DNA from: Sphingobacterium allocomposti
GTDB lineage: Bacteria > Bacteroidota > Bacteroidia > Sphingobacteriales > Sphingobacteriaceae
Assembly: GCF_008124885.1 (NCBI RefSeq)
Contig: NZ_VNHX01000002.1
Location: 62,001-126,000, forward strand
Direction of reading: 5' to 3'
Length of the DNA stretch: 64,000 bases
The notes under the pieces are model-generated. The model saw only the letters and a list, made by a program, of their open reading frames with translations, made no database searches and was not told where the DNA came from. Below, piece by piece: positions 35,374-43,359 of the stretch; position 1 is the first letter of the stretch; every line of letters begins with the position of its first letter. Position numbers and translations under genes: made by a program.

Positions 35374-36249
35374 ATGAACGTATTAATTAGTGGGCTCAAT
35401 AACTATGTCGGGCGGCGGAGCGTTAGTCTGATGGCGGAAAAGGGTTTTGGAGTGTTCGCAATAACGCGTAATCTTAAATTATTTGAATCCCGTCTATTCG
35501 AACCTTTGCGGGCGAAGGTGTATGAACTCGATCTTATCCGGGGTAGCGTAGATTATGATTTTTATATTCCTGATCTTCGGGCTTCTTTTTATTTCACACA
35601 GGTGCCTACGTTACAGGATGTCGTGAACCTGAAACTGGAGCTGTTGTCATTGAGGAATTTTATACAGCTGCTGTCTAGGATGAATTGCAGGCGTCTAGTC
35701 TATGTAGCAGGGCTGGTAGACCGGGACGAGATTCAACCGATTCTGGATCTGTTGGAGGAGTTCAATATGGACTACACTGTCGTGTTAAAGAATAGTGTCT
35801 TGGGAAGAGATGCGCTATTGGACAGAGTTTTTCGAAGTATCGCAGAGCGACGTTTTATATTGTACTCCAAGCAATATGCCGGCCGGTCGTTTCAGCCTAT
35901 CGGCGTGCGCGATTTTGTGCGGTGGCTGAAGCGGATGTTGGATGTTCCCGCGTTTCACTATAAAGTGCTGGAGGTCGGCGGTGGCGAGATTATCTCGTTT
36001 ATGAAGCTTTTTGATCTTTACCGTTCATTCCATCTTATCAAGTCGGGACAACGGATCATCAATGTGCCACGTTGGCTGGTTAAATTTCTGTATAGCCGTA
36101 AGCTCGATATCAGCAGTACAGACTATGCCGAGCTGACCACGGTAATCCGCTCGGACTATAGGGTCGAAAATGGATGGCAGACGGATATGCCTTTCGAGTT
36201 TTCGTCTATACAAACTGCACTGCTGGCCGACAATATGTCAAGGACATAG
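35374..36249 (+). CDS. NAD(P)-binding SDR/NmrA-like protein, divergent
   Basis: This 291-residue protein begins MNVLISGLNNYVGRRSVSLMAEKG, a Rossmann start with a G-x-x-x-x-x-G variant, then VYELDLIRGSVDYD and a CRRLVYVAGL strand, the pattern of atypical short-chain dehydrogenases/NmrA-like proteins in which a usual Tyr-x-x-x-Lys active site is missing. The C-terminal half (SFQPIGVRDFVRWLKRML..VPAFHYKVLEVGGGEI) matches the epimerase/NmrA substrate domain. It may bind NAD(P) and act as a sensor or quinone-related reductase; no substrate can be named. Start at 35374 chosen over 35368 because the next residue pattern fits better. Isolated gene. Confidence 0.65.
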   Translation: MNVLISGLNNYVGRRSVSLMAEKGFGVFAITRNLKLFESRLFEPLRAKVYELDLIRGSVDYDFYIPDLRASFYFTQVPTLQDVVNLKLELLSLRNFIQLLSRMNCRRLVYVAGLVDRDEIQPILDLLEEFNMDYTVVLKNSVLGRDALLDRVFRSIAERRFILYSKQYAGRSFQPIGVRDFVRWLKRMLDVPAFHYKVLEVGGGEIISFMKLFDLYRSFHLIKSGQRIINVPRWLVKFLYSRKLDISSTDYAELTTVIRSDYRVENGWQTDMPFEFSSIQTALLADNMSRT

Positions 36250-36705
36250 CGTCCTCTACGGGAGGCGCGTCTTCTCGTGGTCGGCGGTTAGAATTCAGGC
36301 TAGCATCGTCTAACGTTCTAACTTATCTCACCATACAAGAAGCGCTCAACAACTTAACGTTTTCACACCGGTACGGATATACAACTTTACGTCTTCACAA
36401 CTTTCGGCCGTTATTAAGTACATCTGAAAGGTTATAATAATATATGTGTTCTACGGTCCGGCTCCGACGGGAAGGCGGCGACCGTCTCCAGAATTTGTCG
36501 GAGATCCTTTTATACCAGACTAATTCTCCTATTTTTGTGGTTGGTATAGCCTATTGTGCGTTGGGCCTCAAAAACCATCCGTGTAATCTGCGTTTGGCAC
36601 CGCCTGTGCTATTCTTAGCCCGCGCGGGAGGACAGTCGGGGTGCGCAGGATCGTAGCCCGACGCCGTGATACGCAATGGCTGGATAGTATAATATTTTTT
36701 TAAGC
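36250..36705. other. Intergenic region upstream of ubiD
   Basis: No gene seen. 36380-36398 matches, in inverted orientation, 18 of 19 bases at 63136-63154. A -7 element lies at 36530-36537, followed by a 168-nt leader before ubiD containing GC-rich segments (around 36618-36670) with no recognised riboswitch. Confidence 0.4.
36530..36537 (+). promoter_or_regulatory. Candidate -7 element for ubiD
   Basis: TATTTTTG matches TAnnTTTG. It lies 168 bp upstream of the ATG at 36706, giving a long leader; the -33 region is T-rich (TTTTATA) rather than TTTG. Confidence 0.4.
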
Positions 36706-38544
36706 ATGGGATACAAAAGTTTGGCGGCCTGTGTGGCTGACCTTGAGCGGCATGGCCATCTGGTACGTATTAAGGAGGAGGTCGACCCTTATCTGGAGAT
36801 GGCTGCAATACATATGCGGGTGTTTGATGTGGAAGGGCCGGCATTGTTTTTTGAAAATATTAAAGGCTCCAGGTTTCCGGCAGTTTCGAATCTCTTCGGA
36901 ACGCTCGACCGTTCAAAGTTCATGTTCCGGGATACGTTAGATCATGTCAAGCGATTGGTGGATGTTAAGATGGATCCATTGTCTGTGCTTAAAAAGCCGT
37001 TGACGTATGCCGGATCCTCTATGGTTGCGTTAGGTGCGCTGCCTTGGCGAAGGAAAGCCGGAGCGCCTATTCTATATGGGAGAACGAAAATATCGGAACT
37101 GCCTCAGATTGTGAACTGGCCCATGGACGGTGGTGCTTTTGTGACTATGCCACAGGTGTATACGGAAGATGTGACGCGTCCTGGAATTATGAAGGCGAAC
37201 CTTGGAATGTACCGTATCCAGCTTTCGGGAAACGATTACGTGCAGAACGAAGAAATAGGGCTGCACTACCAGCTACATCGGGGGATCGGTGTACACCAGA
37301 CGCGGGCGAACGCCGCCGGAAAGCCGTTGAAAGTGAGTGTCTTCGTGGGAGGTCCGCCGGCACACCCCTTGTCGGCAGTGATGCCGCTCCCCGAGGGGCT
37401 GTCGGAAGCTATTTTCGCCGGCGCGTTGGGAAATCGGCGTTTCCGTTATTTCTATGATGAAGAGGGGTTCTGTATATCGGCGGATGCAGATTTTGTTATT
37501 ACGGGCACGGTCTATCCGCAAGAAAACAAACCGGAAGGTCCGTTCGGAGATCATATAGGGTACTATAGCTTGGTGCATCCCTTTCCGCTGATGAAAGTCC
37601 ACAAGGTATATCACCGCAAAGACCCGATCTGGTCGTTTACCGTGGTGGGACGTCCGCCGCAGGAAGATACCAGTTTTGGAGCTCTCATTCATGAGATTAC
37701 CGGAAGTGCGATCCCCCAGCAGATCAACGGTCTTCACTCGGTCCACGCTGTTGACGCGGCAGGAGTGCATCCTCTACTTTTTGCGATCGGGAGCGAGCGC
37801 TATACGCCATATCAGCGGATAAGCAGGCCACAGGAGGTGTTAACAATTGCTAACCAGATCCTGGGTACCAATCAGCTGAGTTTAGCGAAATACTTGTTCA
37901 TTTCGGCTTATCAGGATGATCCGTCGCTTGATATTCACGACATTCCTGCTTTTCTTACACATATCCTTGAGCGGATAGATCTGTCAAGGGATCTGCATTT
38001 TATGACGAATACGACGATCGACACGTTAGACTACTCCGGCGATGGGCTCAATACGGGGTCTAAGGTAGTGTTGGCAGCCGTCGGTGACAAGAAGCGGGAG
38101 CTAAGACGGGAGCTTTCCGGCGGGTGGGCATTGCCGCGGCCGTTTGCGCAAGGGAAGTTAATATTGCCGGGGATCGTTGTTGTGGATGGGCGGCCGTTTA
38201 CTGGCTACGACGAAGAGGCGTCTGTCATCGCTTCGTGGGCAGCGTCTTTAGATAAGGGTGCCTTGGACGGGTTGCAGATGATCGTGCTGGTGGACGACGC
38301 GCATTTCGCTGCGGCGTCGATCAATAATTTTGTGTGGGTTACTTTTACACGGAGCAACCCTTCGCACGATATACATGGCGTGGATAGTTTTATCACCTTT
38401 AAACACTGGGGCTGCAACGGGCCGCTCATCATCGATGCCCGTCGTAAACCTCATCACGCGCCCGACCTTGTCAAGGACGAAAGCGTGGAACGTAAGGTTG
38501 ACCGACTGGGCGCAAAGGGAGGGTCGTTATACGGCATCATATAA
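36706..38544 (+). CDS. UbiD-family decarboxylase
   Basis: This 612-residue protein fits the UbiD family (aromatic/acrylic acid decarboxylases needing prenylated FMN): GYKSLAACVADLERHGHLVRI at the start, IMKANLGMYRIQLSGNDYVQNEEIGLHYQLHRGIGVHQTRA for the prFMN region and EGPFGDHIGYYSLVHPFP in the active site. A family member in Bacteroidota makes quinones (menaquinone side branch or ubiquinone-like step), but the substrate cannot be read here. It is longer than E. coli UbiD (497) by a C-terminal extension after 500. The prFMN synthase ubiX is not in this window. asnB follows 221 bp downstream. Confidence 0.88.
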   Translation: MGYKSLAACVADLERHGHLVRIKEEVDPYLEMAAIHMRVFDVEGPALFFENIKGSRFPAVSNLFGTLDRSKFMFRDTLDHVKRLVDVKMDPLSVLKKPLTYAGSSMVALGALPWRRKAGAPILYGRTKISELPQIVNWPMDGGAFVTMPQVYTEDVTRPGIMKANLGMYRIQLSGNDYVQNEEIGLHYQLHRGIGVHQTRANAAGKPLKVSVFVGGPPAHPLSAVMPLPEGLSEAIFAGALGNRRFRYFYDEEGFCISADADFVITGTVYPQENKPEGPFGDHIGYYSLVHPFPLMKVHKVYHRKDPIWSFTVVGRPPQEDTSFGALIHEITGSAIPQQINGLHSVHAVDAAGVHPLLFAIGSERYTPYQRISRPQEVLTIANQILGTNQLSLAKYLFISAYQDDPSLDIHDIPAFLTHILERIDLSRDLHFMTNTTIDTLDYSGDGLNTGSKVVLAAVGDKKRELRRELSGGWALPRPFAQGKLILPGIVVVDGRPFTGYDEEASVIASWAASLDKGALDGLQMIVLVDDAHFAAASINNFVWVTFTRSNPSHDIHGVDSFITFKHWGCNGPLIIDARRKPHHAPDLVKDESVERKVDRLGAKGGSLYGII

Positions 38545-38649
38545 GAGACGGCCGCGCTGTCGGGCTGGGTAGGGGCGAACCGCGGTGGTTGGGCTTGTCT
38601 TGTTTAATGAATTTTTGTTTTTGATGTTGAAATGTTAACTTAATGTTTC

Positions 38650-38674
38650 TTTTGTTGTTTTTTTTGCAACAAAA
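38650..38674 (+). promoter_or_regulatory. Hairpin in the asnB upstream region
   Basis: TTTTGTTG (38650-38657) and CAACAAAA (38667-38674) form a perfect 8-bp stem with a loop of mostly T. It lies 92 bp before the asnB ATG. It might end ubiD transcription or act as an attenuator, but neither is shown. Confidence 0.3.
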
Positions 38675-38765
38675 ATTGTAAAAAATTATGAATTTAATTT
38701 TTTAATACCTTTCTTTGTTTAGTAATTGATATTAAACGTAGAGAACAGTATTAAAATTTAAATTT

Positions 38766-40457
38766 ATGTGTGGAATTGTCGGTGCTTTTGAATTGAAGCC
38801 CTCCTCCCCGGAGACCCTAAGGCTACAGGTTTTGGAGATGTCTAAACGTATTAGACATCGAGGACCGGACTGGTCGGGTATTTTTACAAGTGAGAAATCT
38901 ATTTTAGCACATGAGCGTCTGGCGATCGTCGATCCTAAATCCGGAAGCCAGCCACTTTTTAGTCCGGACGGGAAAGTGGTGCTGGCCGTTAATGGCGAGG
39001 TGTATAATCATCAACAATTAAGAAATACATTACCTAACTACCAATTTGCTACCCAATCGGATTCCGAAGTTATTCTCGCCTTGTATTTAGAAAAAGGGCC
39101 ATCGTTCATTGAGGATTTGAACGGTATTTTTGGCTTTGCATTATACGACGGCAGAGATGACACTTTTCTGGTTGCGCGGGACCATATGGGGATTATCCCT
39201 CTTTATTATGGAAAAGACGAGCATGGTCAATTCTTCGTCGCGTCGGAGTTGAAGTCTCTAGAAGGCTTTTGTGTCGACATTGAACAGTTTCCTCCGGGGC
39301 ACTACGTGTATAGTAAAGGGGGACTTACGCCGCAAAGGTGGTATACGCGCGACTGGGAGTCGTACGATGTTGTAAAAGATGCGGAAACCGATATCGCTAA
39401 GTTGCGGCAAGCGTTGGAAGAAGCTGTGCAGCGGCAGCTGATGTCGGATGTGCCGTACGGCGTGCTGCTGTCGGGTGGACTTGACTCGTCGGTGATTGCT
39501 GCTGTTACCAAAAAATTCGCATCTAAACGTATAGAAAGCGGAGGAAAGGAAGAGGCGTGGTATCCGCAGCTACATTCCTTTGCGGTAGGGTTAAAAGGGG
39601 CGCCCGACCTGATCGCAGCGAAGAAGGCTGCCGACCATATCGGTACGATCCATCACGAGATCAACTTTACGATTCAGGAGGGGTTGGATGCTGTCCGTGA
39701 TGTTATTTATCACCTGGAGACCTACGATGTTACCACTGTCCGGGCGTCTACGCCGATGTATTTACTGGCGCGTGTCATCAAGTCGATGGGAATCAAGATG
39801 GTGTTGTCGGGCGAGGGGTCGGACGAGCTATTTGGGGGGTATCTTTACTTTCATAAAGCGCCAAATGCACAGGAATTTCATGAAGAGACCGTCCGTAAGC
39901 TAAAGAAGCTATATCTGTACGATTGTTTGCGTGCGAATAAATCATTGGCCGCGTGGGGAGTCGAGGGACGAGTGCCTTTTCTGGATAAAGAGTTCATGGA
40001 TGTGGCGATGACCATCAATCCCGCTGACAAGATGATCAAAGATGGACGTATGGAGAAGTGGGTCGTTCGGAAGGCTTTCGAAGATTATCTACCTGAAAGT
40101 ATAGCCTGGCGACAAAAAGAGCAGTTTTCGGATGGTGTAGGGTATAGCTGGATTGATACGCTGAAGGAGCAGGCTGAGAACCGCGTGTCTGATGTCGAAT
40201 TTGAGACTGCGGCCGCCCGTTTTCCAGTTAATACACCCAAGAACAAGGAAGAGTTCTATTACCGGACAATTTTTGAGTCGTATTTTCCGTCGGACGCGGC
40301 TGCCCGGACCGTACCTTCCGTTAAGTCGGTGGCCTGCAGTACACCCGAGGCGCTGGCCTGGGACGCTTCTTTCCAGAATCTGAATGACCCTTCTGGCCGT
40401 GCCGTGGCCAGCGTGCACAACGAAAGCTACGAAAAAGCGAAAGAGACGACCGTTTAG
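38766..40457 (+). CDS. asnB: Asparagine synthetase (glutamine-hydrolysing)
   Basis: This 563-residue protein has Cys2 as the amidotransferase nucleophile (MCGIVGAFEL), class II glutaminase motifs (RHRGPDWSG, VNGEVYNH) and the ATP-pyrophosphatase loop SGGLDSS at 236-242. It makes asparagine from aspartate with glutamine and ATP. Length matches bacterial AsnB of the B type. Start at 38766 is fixed by the required N-terminal Met-Cys. Terminator at 40598-40618 and a further long hairpin at 40510-40545. Confidence 0.97.
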   Translation: MCGIVGAFELKPSSPETLRLQVLEMSKRIRHRGPDWSGIFTSEKSILAHERLAIVDPKSGSQPLFSPDGKVVLAVNGEVYNHQQLRNTLPNYQFATQSDSEVILALYLEKGPSFIEDLNGIFGFALYDGRDDTFLVARDHMGIIPLYYGKDEHGQFFVASELKSLEGFCVDIEQFPPGHYVYSKGGLTPQRWYTRDWESYDVVKDAETDIAKLRQALEEAVQRQLMSDVPYGVLLSGGLDSSVIAAVTKKFASKRIESGGKEEAWYPQLHSFAVGLKGAPDLIAAKKAADHIGTIHHEINFTIQEGLDAVRDVIYHLETYDVTTVRASTPMYLLARVIKSMGIKMVLSGEGSDELFGGYLYFHKAPNAQEFHEETVRKLKKLYLYDCLRANKSLAAWGVEGRVPFLDKEFMDVAMTINPADKMIKDGRMEKWVVRKAFEDYLPESIAWRQKEQFSDGVGYSWIDTLKEQAENRVSDVEFETAAARFPVNTPKNKEEFYYRTIFESYFPSDAAARTVPSVKSVACSTPEALAWDASFQNLNDPSGRAVASVHNESYEKAKETTV

Positions 40458-40509
40458 ATTGTAGTATCCGGTAAAGCCGACAGTGAATGCCGGTACCGGT
40501 CAGTAATAG

Positions 40510-40545
40510 GCCTATCATGGCGAGCGTGGGCGGACCATGATAGGC
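40510..40545. repeat. Long hairpin after asnB
   Basis: GCCTATCATGG (40510-40520) and CCATGATAGGC (40535-40545) form a perfect 11-bp stem with a 14-nt loop, between the asnB stop and its terminator. No T-tract follows, so the role is unclear. Confidence 0.6.
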
Positions 40546-40597
40546 TCCATTGTTCCTTCAGGTGTGAAGTATCCTGATCGGGCCGAAGGATGGATAG

Positions 40598-40618
40598 AGG
40601 AGCTAAGGCTCCTTTTTT
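40598..40618 (+). terminator. Intrinsic terminator of asnB
   Basis: AGGAGC (40598-40603) pairs with GCTCCT (40608-40613) around a 4-nt loop, then T continues to 40618. 141 bp after the asnB stop. Confidence 0.85.
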
Positions 40619-40671
40619 AGTTATATCCGCAGCGCCCCGACGGAGTGCTATAGACTTTAGTGCCTCATACA

Positions 40672-41406
40672 TTACAGCGGTCTGATCCATATGCGGCGGA
40701 AGTCTACCAAATCGCCATGGTCCTGTAAAACAATAGGTCCGGCCCCGTGTGCCTTCATCTTCGGTAATCCTATGTATTCTGTTGTTCCTTCGATCTGGGT
40801 GTTGTTCTGTACGAGGACGCCGTTATGTAATACCGTAACCGTGCCCTTGCTGATCAGCATGCCGTCTTTATTAAAGCGCGGCGCTCTGTAGATAATATCA
40901 TAGCGGTGCCACTTGTCCTCGCCGGCTCTAACCTCTACAAGTGGTGGACGCTGTTTATATATACTTCCTGCCTGCCCGTTTACGTATGTGGGGTTGTCGT
41001 TGTTGTCTAGAACCTGGATTTCGTACAGCCCCTGCAGAAAGATGCCGCTGTTTCCGCGGCCTTGTCCTTCACCTTTAACGACCTCGGGGCTTCTCCATTC
41101 GACGTGCAGCTGAAAGTCCTCAAACTGCTGTTTGGTCTGTATGGCGCCTGTGCCTGGCTTCACGGTTAGGATGTTGTCCCGGACGGTCCAAGGGGCTGCC
41201 TGCTCAGGGTGTTCGCTGCTTACCCATTGCTGTAGTCCGCTGCCGTCAAAAAGGATGAGCGCGTCGCTTGGTATTTCGTTACGGAGCATCACCACGGGCG
41301 GCTTAGGCGAGTAAAACTCCGTGTCCTCCGGTTTGAATGTAGTCTGTGCCGTTCCTGCCAGAGATAAGGCTAGGAGGGCGGCTATACTTCCTAGTTGTTT
41401 CTTCAT
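40672..41406 (-). CDS. Secreted DUF1080 protein (3-keto-disaccharide hydrolase type)
   Basis: This 244-residue protein, counted from ATG 41406, has a signal peptide (KKQLGSIAALLALSLAGTAQT) and one DUF1080 beta-jelly-roll domain (about 45-244) with LILFDGSGLQQW, NNPTYVNGQAGSIYKQ and the conserved DKWHRYDIIYRAPRFNKDG. Such proteins are reported as 3-keto-glycoside hydrolases; in Bacteroidota they are often periplasmic. No keto-forming dehydrogenase is adjacent. The frame is open upstream to 41475, but the signal peptide supports 41406. Confidence 0.85.
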   Translation of the reverse strand: MKKQLGSIAALLALSLAGTAQTTFKPEDTEFYSPKPPVVMLRNEIPSDALILFDGSGLQQWVSSEHPEQAAPWTVRDNILTVKPGTGAIQTKQQFEDFQLHVEWRSPEVVKGEGQGRGNSGIFLQGLYEIQVLDNNDNPTYVNGQAGSIYKQRPPLVEVRAGEDKWHRYDIIYRAPRFNKDGMLISKGTVTVLHNGVLVQNNTQIEGTTEYIGLPKMKAHGAGPIVLQDHGDLVDFRRIWIRPL

Positions 41407-41509
41407 ATGTAGTGTGTTTGATCTTCGCTTGTTTGTCGTCAGCAATTTACTAATATTATAAGTAAAATTGAGCATTCCTATTTTGTGATTTGGCCTTTCC
41501 GTATTTAGA

Positions 41510-41540
41510 TTTGATCAGACCCGGATATTTCCTATGTTTG
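41510..41540 (+). promoter_or_regulatory. Consensus promoter TTTG-N19-TATGTTTG
   Basis: TTTG at 41510-41513 and TATGTTTG at 41533-41540, separated by exactly 19 bp, match the Bacteroidota consensus fully. The folB ATG at 41544 is only 3 bp further, so transcription should begin at or within a few bases of the start codon. Confidence 0.8.
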
Positions 41541-41543
41541 TGT

Positions 41544-41909
41544 ATGGGTACAATCACGCAGGAGATCGCGCTTCGCGATGTTCGTTTTTTTTCGCCTATA
41601 GGTTATTTCGAGGAAGAACGGATTTTGGGGAATGAGTTTTACGTGGATGTGTATGTCCGTTTCCCTTTTCGTCATGTTGATACGGAAGAGCTGTCGAATA
41701 CCATCAATTATGGGGAGCTCTACAGTTTGCTGTGCGACGTGATGCAGAAAGAACGCAAACTTTTAGAATCTGCTGCCCAGGAGATTCTTTCTAAGATTCA
41801 GGGTAAGTACTCTTTCATTGATGAAGCGCGGGTGGCTATCCGCAAGACGACGCCTCCTTTTGGTCATGATCAGGTTCATGCGGAGGTTTCCCTTAGCTAT
41901 AAGCGATAG
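41544..41909 (+). CDS. folB: Dihydroneopterin aldolase
   Basis: This 121-residue protein starts MGTITQEIALRDVRFFSPIGYFEEE and continues with NEFYVDVYVRFPF, then TEELSNTINYGELYSLLCDVMQKERKLLESAAQEIL, the FolB/tunnelling-fold pattern with the Glu and Tyr of the active site. It splits dihydroneopterin to hydroxymethyl-dihydropterin and glycolaldehyde in folate synthesis. The frame is open to 41490, but the -7 element at 41533-41540 lies inside that extension, so the later ATG is the start. Probably leaderless or nearly so. Confidence 0.9.
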   Translation: MGTITQEIALRDVRFFSPIGYFEEERILGNEFYVDVYVRFPFRHVDTEELSNTINYGELYSLLCDVMQKERKLLESAAQEILSKIQGKYSFIDEARVAIRKTTPPFGHDQVHAEVSLSYKR

Positions 41910-42027
41910 TGGACTGTCATTTTGTCTTTATATCCCGATTTTTAGCGACAGTTTGTCTTGTTTTTATTTGTATTACATTCCGGTACGCCGTTTGATTAAT
42001 GGCAAGTGTACGTAACAATAGAAAAAT

Positions 42028-42033
42028 AGGAGG
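42028..42033 (+). promoter_or_regulatory. Strong Shine-Dalgarno of hsp20
   Basis: AGGAGG lies 8 bp before the ATG at 42042. Such perfect sites are rare in this window, seen here, before rpsG (GGAGGG) and before the split gene at 23324, suggesting high expression or an inducible switch. Confidence 0.8.
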
Positions 42034-42041
42034 ATATAGAT

Positions 42042-42485
42042 ATGACATTAATCAAATTTCCAAGCAGAACTATCAATTCAGATGCGGTTAACCCGTATGT
42101 TAACAGCTTCTTTGACAACTTCTTCAACGATTCTTTTATAACGGATCGTCTGATAACCCGTGTCCCAGCGGTCAATATCGCGGAAACGGATAAAGCATTT
42201 AAAATTGAGCTTGCGGCTCCCGGGCTGCAGAAATCAGATTTTAAAATCAACGTCGACAAAAACATGATTACGATTTCTGCTGAAAAGAAAGAGGAGAAGA
42301 ATGAAGAAGATAAGCTGTACAGCAAGAAAGAGTTTAGTTACAGCTCGTTTACACGTTCGTTCTCGCTTCCGGATACGGTCAACTACAACGACATCGAAGC
42401 TGAATACGTAGATGGCGTATTGCTGGTGACAGTCGGCAAGAAAGAGGAAGCCATTGTGGCCAAGCGACTTATTGAGGTTAAATAA
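42042..42485 (+). CDS. Small heat-shock protein (Hsp20 / alpha-crystallin)
   Basis: This 147-residue protein has a short N-terminal region, the alpha-crystallin domain at about 40-140 (VNIAETDKAFKIELAAPGLQKSDFKI, then KEFSYSSFTRSFSLPD and AEYVDGVLLVTVGKKEE) and a short C-terminal tail. The usual I-x-I motif near the end is not obvious; the last residues are VAKRLIEVK. ATP-independent holdase in the cytosol. Terminator downstream at 42513-42555. Confidence 0.92.
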   Translation: MTLIKFPSRTINSDAVNPYVNSFFDNFFNDSFITDRLITRVPAVNIAETDKAFKIELAAPGLQKSDFKINVDKNMITISAEKKEEKNEEDKLYSKKEFSYSSFTRSFSLPDTVNYNDIEAEYVDGVLLVTVGKKEEAIVAKRLIEVK

Positions 42486-42512
42486 GAAAAGAGCGTGTAT
42501 TGGTTTAAAGTG

Positions 42513-42555
42513 GATAAAGCGTCCCTGCACTTCTGCGGGGGCGCTTTATCTTTTT
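42513..42555 (+). terminator. Intrinsic terminator of hsp20
   Basis: GATAAAGCGTCCC (42513-42525) pairs with GGGGCGCTTTATC (42538-42550), one G-T wobble, followed by TTTTT. The T-run touches the stop of the convergent haem-oxygenase gene at 42554. Confidence 0.9.
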
Positions 42556-43123
42556 ATTGACCGGTTATTGCGGCCTGGGCAAATACATCACCAAACTTAG
42601 CAAATGTCTCGTTGGCTACCTCGGCAGCACGGGAATGGGTTGCCGGATCTTCACCGTACCTGTTCAGCACGTCCGTGAAGACAGTCCACATTTTCCCGGT
42701 TTCTTCCCCGTAGCCGGAAAAAAAAGAGGTGCCCGCACTGATGCCGTATTTGTTAAGCATCTGCACAATGTAAGGACCGCCCATAATAGAGCCTTCCAGG
42801 ACATATAGGGCGCTTAACGCTTCTAAGATGTTGTTTACAGCCGGTACGGCCGGTTCTGGCAGATCCTCCACCTGTCCGCCAAGCTCCTCGATGTCCGTTT
42901 TAATATACGATGAATTGCGACGGTTGGCGTAATCGGGCAGTACATCCGCACTAATATAAGGAGCGACGTTTCTTTCTACCGCGCGGAAATAAGCGTAAAA
43001 GTTTTTTAATACAGCGGCGTAGTCTGCATTTGAGCGGATCGACTTTAATTGCCGCACGACCACACCTTCTAAGGTTTGGTGTGCCTCTTTTGTGTTTTCT
43101 TTAATATATTGACTTAACATCAT
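42554..43123 (-). CDS. Biliverdin-producing haem oxygenase
   Basis: This 189-residue protein belongs to the haem oxygenase/BphO group: TKEAHQTLEG supplies the proximal haem-ligand His (residue 15) and ALYVLEGSIMGGPYI is the distal helix with its GxxxG flexibility. It opens haem to biliverdin, Fe2+ and CO in the cytosol. Starting MMLSQ, so either of two Met may serve. Together with HmuTUV and the HmuY/receptor system it supports iron scavenging from haem. A near-match -7 (minus AATCTTTG, 43158-43165) lies 35 bp upstream; a terminator at 43323-43359 separates it from the peroxidase, so it is likely a separate unit. Confidence 0.88.
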   Translation of the reverse strand: MMLSQYIKENTKEAHQTLEGVVVRQLKSIRSNADYAAVLKNFYAYFRAVERNVAPYISADVLPDYANRRNSSYIKTDIEELGGQVEDLPEPAVPAVNNILEALSALYVLEGSIMGGPYIVQMLNKYGISAGTSFFSGYGEETGKMWTVFTDVLNRYGEDPATHSRAAEVANETFAKFGDVFAQAAITGQ

Positions 43124-43322
43124 GTGTGTTCTATTTTATTTTTAAAACGGTTATTTACAAAGATTCTTATTTATCACGGAATTTGTATGCTGCGTTTCGC
43201 TCTTTCGTATATGAAAAACGATATTTTTTCATTGTCCCACGGCGCATAATTTGAAATCGCCGAACTGGATCTTATATTTGCCGTACTGATTTATTATATA
43301 GACGTCTCGGCACGACTATTCA

Positions 43323-43359
43323 CAAAAGCCTCCTCGGGTAGATCCGAAGGAGGCTTTTT
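43323..43359 (-). terminator. Intrinsic terminator at the end of the peroxidase operon
   Basis: GCCTCCT (43328-43334) pairs with AGGAGGC (43348-43354), with a CGG/CCG extension, and has T-runs on both sides. It overlaps the end of the dihaem peroxidase gene (stop 43358-43360) and separates the operon from the haem-oxygenase gene. Confidence 0.85.

Noticed and set aside
35184-35399. 71-codon minus frame upstream of the SDR-like gene
   Set aside because: Composition biased, overlaps the plus-strand gene start, no family or start signal.
40510-40545. Hairpin after asnB as a terminator
   Set aside because: No T-tract follows; the true terminator is at 40598-40618.
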